A DNA stretch of 64,000 nt from Todiramphus chloris collaris (Eukaryota > Chordata > Aves > Coraciiformes > Alcedinidae): contig JANVCC010000073.1 of the NCBI GenBank assembly GCA_025345505.1, forward strand, positions 6,672,355 to 6,736,354. Reading direction: 5' to 3'. This document shows positions 29,235 through 64,000 of this stretch, one piece after another. The first letter of the stretch is position 1. The number at the start of each line of letters is the position of its first letter. The notes under the pieces were generated by a model, which did no database searches, had not been told where the DNA came from, and saw only the letters and a list, made by a program, of their open reading frames with translations. The translations under genes were made by a program, and so were the position numbers.

Positions 29235-30275
29235 TCAGGGCTTTTGAAAGAAAGCAAATGTCTGTCTGACAAAGGCCCGGAGGGATGACAGGCTCGAGGA
29301 GAACCGAGCTCTGTCCTCGGCCCTGGAGTCCACACAGTCCCACCCTGCCCTGGCCTCTCTGGATGACTTACAGTTATTGTTGGTGTTGTGAGAGCGCAGC
29401 TGGAACAAGTCCTCCTCCAAGGCTCCCGCCAGCTCCTTCAGCTCCATGGAGGTGTCTGCCTTCAAGTACTGCCAAGCCTTGCGCCCACTGTGGTCCCTGC
29501 GGCTGGTGTCTGCCCCATAAGCTCCCACCAGCACTTTGATGAGTAGCTCGTGTCCCTGCATCGCGGCCAGATGCAAGGGGGTGAGCCCACCGCTGGCTGT
29601 GGAGATGTTCACATTGACAGGATAGCCCTTCTTCTGAGCGTGGGAGATGACCTGGATGAAGTTCTCATAGTGGCCATGCTTGGCAAGCCAGTGGAGAGCA
29701 GTGAAGCCCGTCACAAAGTCTTTCCTGGTCAGCAGGCTGGGATCCAGGTCCAGCAGCCTAACAATGTTGTCCGCATCACCCTGGGCTGCTGTCAGCAGCC
29801 ACTCATGCTCCAGGGGATCCAGCGCAAGGGACAGCACTTCTGAGCTCTGCTCAGGCTTCTGCTCTTGGTGCGTCCCTGTGGGGAGACTGCTGCTGTTGGA
29901 CGTCTTCTGAGTGGTGGCAAACCGCTTGGTGCTGCCCGACCTGCTGCTTTGCAGGAGGATTTCCTTCATCTCCTTCCTCCGAGTGCTGCTGGGGCTGGCG
30001 GAGAGCCTGCCGGCAGTCCTGCCCCAGCTCCCTGAGCCCTGGCTGACTCTCCTGTTGGTGTCCATCCTCTGCAGTGAATGGAAACGCTCCCTGCACCCCA
30101 TGGCGGCCGGCCATAGATGAGACCTTCGGGCGAGGCTCCCTGCTCGGGGCTGGGTGATGTCCAGGGAGTCAAAAATCCGGGCGATGCCAGTGGCACTCTG
30201 CTCCGCTGAGCCCTGCTCCTGCTCCGGCTCCTGCCTGGCCATGGCCGTGCTCCCGTGGGGCTGGGAGCCCAGCAT
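29235..30275 (-). CDS. SOWAHD: SOWAHD, sosondowah ankyrin-repeat protein D (intronless, 346 aa)
   Basis: Ankyrin-repeat protein of the SOWAH family; cellular function not established. A single uninterrupted frame of 346 codons, similar in length to human SOWAHD (about 315 aa), which is also single-exon. Residues 1-140 are Ser/Arg/Gln-rich and likely disordered. The conserved block EHEWLLTAAQGDADNIVRLL precedes two clear ankyrin repeats: TGFTALHWLAKHGHYENF and GGLTPLHLAAMQGHELLIKV, roughly residues 150-270. The tail FVRQTFAFFQKP closes the protein. Start choice is uncertain: Met1 at 30275 and Met12 at about 30242 are both possible; Met12 (MARQEPEQEQG) looks equally good. Neighbours RPL39 and SEPTIN6 match the human order. 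Confidence 0.95.
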   Translation of the reverse strand: MLGSQPHGSTAMARQEPEQEQGSAEQSATGIARIFDSLDITQPRAGSLARRSHLWPAAMGCRERFHSLQRMDTNRRVSQGSGSWGRTAGRLSASPSSTRRKEMKEILLQSSRSGSTKRFATTQKTSNSSSLPTGTHQEQKPEQSSEVLSLALDPLEHEWLLTAAQGDADNIVRLLDLDPSLLTRKDFVTGFTALHWLAKHGHYENFIQVISHAQKKGYPVNVNISTASGGLTPLHLAAMQGHELLIKVLVGAYGADTSRRDHSGRKAWQYLKADTSMELKELAGALEEDLFQLRSHNTNNNCKSSREARAGWDCVDSRAEDRARFSSSLSSLRAFVRQTFAFFQKP

Positions 30276-32140
30276 GCCGCAGCTCGCAGCTCACGCTCCC
30301 CTGCTCTCACCCCACGCTTCCTGCCCTGGTGCTAGGCAAAGGAGGAACCAGCTCTGCGCGGCGGGAGGCCGGGCGGGCATGGCGGCGGACCCGTGGCACT
30401 GCCGCACTGCCGGGGCGGTGCAGGCGACCTTTGGCCATGCTGTGTTTGTGGCTGTGGCTGTGCTCAGCGCCCAGCCGCGGGCCACCTGCCCCCCTGGGCA
30501 GTGATGGGGGTGTGCAGGGGGCCTGGGGAGCATGCGGAACCACTGGGCTGGGTGCAGCTGGGAGGGTCCTGGGCAGCCCAATGCTGGTGTTACAGAAGCA
30601 ATTTGGTGAACTGTATCCTTCCCTCTACATGGTCCGATTTAGCTTTAGTGGCTTAGCGTTAGCAGCTAAAGTAGCTGAGGTCTTAGGCCCCAAGAGCTGG
30701 CCAAGTGTAAACGTTTGACAGGAGAGAATTCCAAGAGAATGAAGTAAGTTCAGGAGGTGGCCAGCCCAGCATAAGTGAGAACCAGTCAGAAATCAAGAGA
30801 GCACTGAAGAGAATTGTGATTGGACTTGGAGCTGGACCTGGGGATTAGGTGATGGGTGGAACAGCTATAATTTGAGAGGCATGAATTGGGGTAGGGGTCC
30901 CTCTCCAGAGGCACCCAGCTCAAGCTGTAACTGAAAAGCTATGAAGAGACTAATTGGAAACCATCACTCAGACCTGTCATGGACCCTACGGTCAGACTCT
31001 GTTACAGTGTTCCACATGAGTAAATCCGTAACACTGGTCCCAGGGACACATCCTCTGGCCTCAGTGGCACCCCAGAGCCCTGGGTGCCTTGCTGAGGCAC
31101 CTCTGAGGCACCCCCAGATTGCCCTCCATCATTGCAATGCTTCTGCTTGGTGCAGTGCTTAGGAGGGCTACCACTCCAAAGGCCTGCTTTCCTGGTGGCC
31201 AGTGGGTTTCTGCACTGGAAAGGACACACAGTCCAGGGTGGTGTTTTGGGTCCCTTGCCACCTGATGTTTCAGCCTGCTGACATCTCTTGCTGTGCTTCA
31301 CTTCCCAGCAAGGCCCCACGCCTGGCATTGTTGGCAGCTGCAGCCACCAGCAGTTTGTACCCTAATGTTGTTAGAAATCAGGACAAATTCCTCTGCCCTG
31401 AAAACCCCCAGCCCTGTTTCTCCCAAGGTGTTTCTCATCCTCAGACACCCATGGCACGGGTGAACTGTCACCGGGCAGTTTTGCATCTGGTTATGCAGGG
31501 AAGAGCCACACCAGCCACCTCCAACCTTTCCCTTTGCCTTCCCTATGCTTAAGCCCTGCTCTGACCTGACCTGGACCGGTCATCAGCCCTCAAGGGAGCT
31601 TTGCCTTTCTCCAGCCACTGGGACTGGTTTTTCTGGGTTGCACGGGGAGCCGGAACCATCCCATAAATCCCAAATGACCAGTGTTGAAAACATAATTGCA
31701 CCCTTGCTCCCTTCCTGGAGCTGTCTGGTTTTGTCACTGATTGTTGGTGGCTTCTGTGGGCTGAGGGGGGCAGAGACCTTGATCCACACAGCCATGGGAT
31801 CCTGGGGAGTGGCTTGAAACACTTGTTGGGTGGCAGCTGGGCAAGCAAGGTCAAAAAGGTGCTGCTTTGGGGGACTGGGGGCACTGACTGTGCAAAGCAA
31901 AGCACCCACTTTAGGCCACCTGGGTCACACCTGCTTTAGGGACTGGGTGCACTGGTGAGTTCTGACTAGGCTAAAACCAGGCTGCCAACCTTGGGGGCTT
32001 TACTCAGGCATCTGGGGGGTGGGAAGGTTGTTTGCTTTGGGTAAGGACTGTAAGTTTCCTTCCCGACAGTATTCCTAAACACTTAATGCCTTTGTTGGAT
32101 GCTTCTGCTGGCGTCAAATGAAGGGAAACCCAAGTCGCAC
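30276..32140. other. SOWAHD-SEPTIN6 intergenic region
   Basis: The first 250 bases above SOWAHD are GC-rich and probably hold its promoter. From about 30.55 to 32.1 kb the sequence is ordinary single-copy-looking DNA in which I recognise no gene or named repeat. Confidence 0.5.
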
Positions 32141-32221
32141 CAGCTAGACCCTGGAAGCAGCAGAGGGGCTCATGCAGGCCCTGCCTGGCCGGCGGGGATC
32201 CGAGCCCACCGCGAAGGGCCG

Positions 32222-32297
32222 ATCGGCCGGGGCAAAGGGCGGCACGGCCCCCATCGGCCGGGGCAAAGGGCGGCACGGCCCCCATCGGCCGGGTTTC
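32222..32297. repeat. 31-bp tandem repeat, about 2.4 copies
   Basis: The unit starts ATCGGCCGGGGCAAAGGGCG and contains CGGCACGGCCCCC; copies start at 32222, 32253 and 32284, the last broken off after ATCGGCCGGG. Lies at the upstream edge of the SEPTIN6 CpG island. Confidence 0.85.
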
Positions 32298-33010
32298 TCG
32301 GCGAGCGTGAACCGTCCCGCCGGACCGACCGCAGAGTAAGAGTGTAAAGAGCACGGGCATTTTATTTTAAATAGCAAGGGATTCACCGAGACTGGGAGAC
32401 CTCAGACCCATAGACCCAAATCATAAGCCCCAGCCCGGCCTCAGTGCTGCACGGCTCGGCCCCGGCCCCGGCCCAGGGCCCGGCCAGGTGCGCGGCCCGC
32501 GTCAGCGAAGGGGCACCGGACAGGAGGACCCTGCCCTGAGGAGTCGGTGCGGGGGAACCCATCGCCGTGCTGGGAGCGGCCAGGGGAGGCGGCGGCGGCG
32601 GGCAGGGCTCAGCCGGGCTGCGGGCAGGGCCCGCCGAACAGCCCGCGGGCCCGGCAGGGGCGCGGGGGTAGCGGGGGACACAAAAAGGGTGGTCGGGCTC
32701 CCGCTCGCCCAGGCCGCCCTCCGGACCCCGCCACACTGCGGGCTCGGCCCCGCCCGCAGCCCGGGCCACACCATCGCGGGCGGCCGCGGGGGGAAGAACC
32801 GATGGCCCCGCGCCTCCCGCAGCCAGACGACCGCCGCGGCCGGGGCGGGGCGGGCGAAGGGGCGGTGGCGGCAGGGCCGCGGGGCTGGGCGGGGCCGGGG
32901 GCGCGGTCTTGTCCGTCCCCGTCCCGTCGCCCCCTCCCGCGCGGTGTCGCGATGGGCGCGCTCGGAGCCGCCCGCCCGGGCGGGGCGGGGCCTGTGGCGG
33001 GCTGGCAGCG

Positions 33011-63026
<30,016 letters not shown>

Positions 63027-64000
63027 TTACCCTGCATACAATGGGCCGGAATGGACCTTCATTTACTTGTTAAATCGGAGGGTCTAATAAAGCGTGACAG
63101 CATTTCAGCTGTGACCTTTCCATGGTGTTACCCTTGCTTTCTCTTATATCCTCATTGTGATTCTGTCTTTACCATGTGCTGGTGGTTATTGATTTTATTA
63201 AACAATGTAAAATCAGTCCGAAGAAGTTTTTGGATGCTGCAGCTTTAAATCCTGCATTTCCCCCACCTTACAATTAACAGATTCCCCTTTCTCCTGGTCC
63301 CTCTTCACCCACATAAAGAAGGGACGTGGAAATAAGTTCTGTGAGTTATTTTTGCTGGTAAAATAACAATACAGTTTAAATGTATTTATTGGTGATGCTA
63401 AAATAACAGCATCGCCTTAGTTTAATTATCACGTGGTTGAGAGATACAAAACTTTTCTCTCTATCCTTGGTGTCATTTTCCTGACATCATCTGTCTTTTT
63501 TAATTTGCTTTTATTTTTTTTCTGTTGCTAATTAACGCTACCTGAAGACTAGCATGTGACCCTCACTTCCATTCCAGACTTGCTTGTTGTGACCCTGGTC
63601 CTGCAGTTGCACCCTGCGTGCAGGTGAAGTTCTCTGGGTGTGGGTGAATCCACACACCCTGACCCCGCTGAAAGGTCAGGATGCAGCTGCCAGAGGGTGC
63701 CAACAAAACCCCTTCAATTCCGGGGTTTTTTGGAAGATAAGCCGGTCTCCGACCCGGCCGTGATAGCTAACGGTGGGTTTAGTGCAAGCACTGCTGGGAC
63801 CTTGGCTGGAAGGGTAGTCTGGGTGATGCTACAGCTTCTGCACACAACGTGTTGGGCTGGCGAGCTGCTCACGCAGCCCCTGGGCTCAGACGATGGCCCG
63901 ACTGCCGTTGCCAGCGATCGAGGCAATGAAACCTCTCGATTGCAGTGTATTTTCCTCGGGTATCCCGCTTCACCGTAAATAGAATTGTATTTCTCATGAC
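63027..64000 (+). other. SEPTIN6: SEPTIN6 3' UTR and downstream DNA
   Basis: AATAAA at 63086-63091 lies 60 bases past the stop, giving a short 3' UTR ending near 63110; an ATTAAA at about 63196 could serve a longer form. From there to the window end no gene or named repeat is recognised. Confidence 0.55.

Noticed and set aside
28738..29247. 169-codon plus-strand frame next to SOWAHD
   Set aside because: Overlaps the end of SOWAHD on the opposite strand and has no domain resemblance.

Overview
This window looks like a bird nuclear chromosome. The genes are split by GT-AG (and a few GC-AG) introns, several promoters are CpG-rich, and the interspersed repeats are CR1 LINE tails plus endogenous-retrovirus LTRs of types I associate with birds, probably passerines. 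The gene order NKAP - AKAP14 - NDUFA1 - UPF3B - RPL39 - SOWAHD - SEPTIN6 matches the human Xq24 block. In birds this block should be autosomal (chromosome 4/4A); that placement is from general knowledge, not from the sequence.

Layout. 1-5.45 kb: NKAP on the plus strand, nine coding exons, 361 aa. 5.7-8.1 kb: AKAP14 on the minus strand, tail-to-tail with NKAP. Three 3' coding exons are resolved and the 5' end is not. An LTR sits in its last intron. 8.2-11.8 kb: intergenic, with a diverged repeat pair and a full-length solo LTR that ends just past the NDUFA1 poly(A) signal. 11.8-12.7 kb: NDUFA1 on the minus strand, three exons, 70 aa. 12.7-13.2 kb: a short CpG-rich bidirectional promoter holding a 35-bp tandem repeat and a 10-N gap. 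13.2-20.5 kb: UPF3B, ten exons, 484 aa. 21.2-24.0 kb: RPL39, three exons, 51 aa, whose second intron contains an H/ACA snoRNA that I read as SNORA69. 24.0-29.2 kb: no gene recognised. 29.2-30.3 kb: SOWAHD, intronless, minus strand. 32.1-33.7 kb: the SEPTIN6 CpG island. 33.0-63.1 kb: SEPTIN6, ten coding exons, 433 aa, with long introns carrying CR1 fragments and a few weak older transposon remnants.

How the genes relate. They do not form a single pathway: RNA metabolism and gene control (NKAP, UPF3B, RPL39 with its rRNA-modifying snoRNA), respiration (NDUFA1), kinase anchoring (AKAP14) and cytoskeleton (SEPTIN6), plus SOWAHD of unknown function. The clear functional coupling is the shared promoter of NDUFA1 and UPF3B.

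Coding exon models for NKAP, NDUFA1, UPF3B, RPL39 and SEPTIN6 were joined by hand at splice sites; every joined length is a multiple of three and agrees with the family. I found no previously undescribed multi-gene system. The most useful observations are the snoRNA with its 5.8S-matching guide pocket, the ZNF143-type motif array in the NDUFA1/UPF3B promoter, and three independent GC-AG introns within 14 kb.
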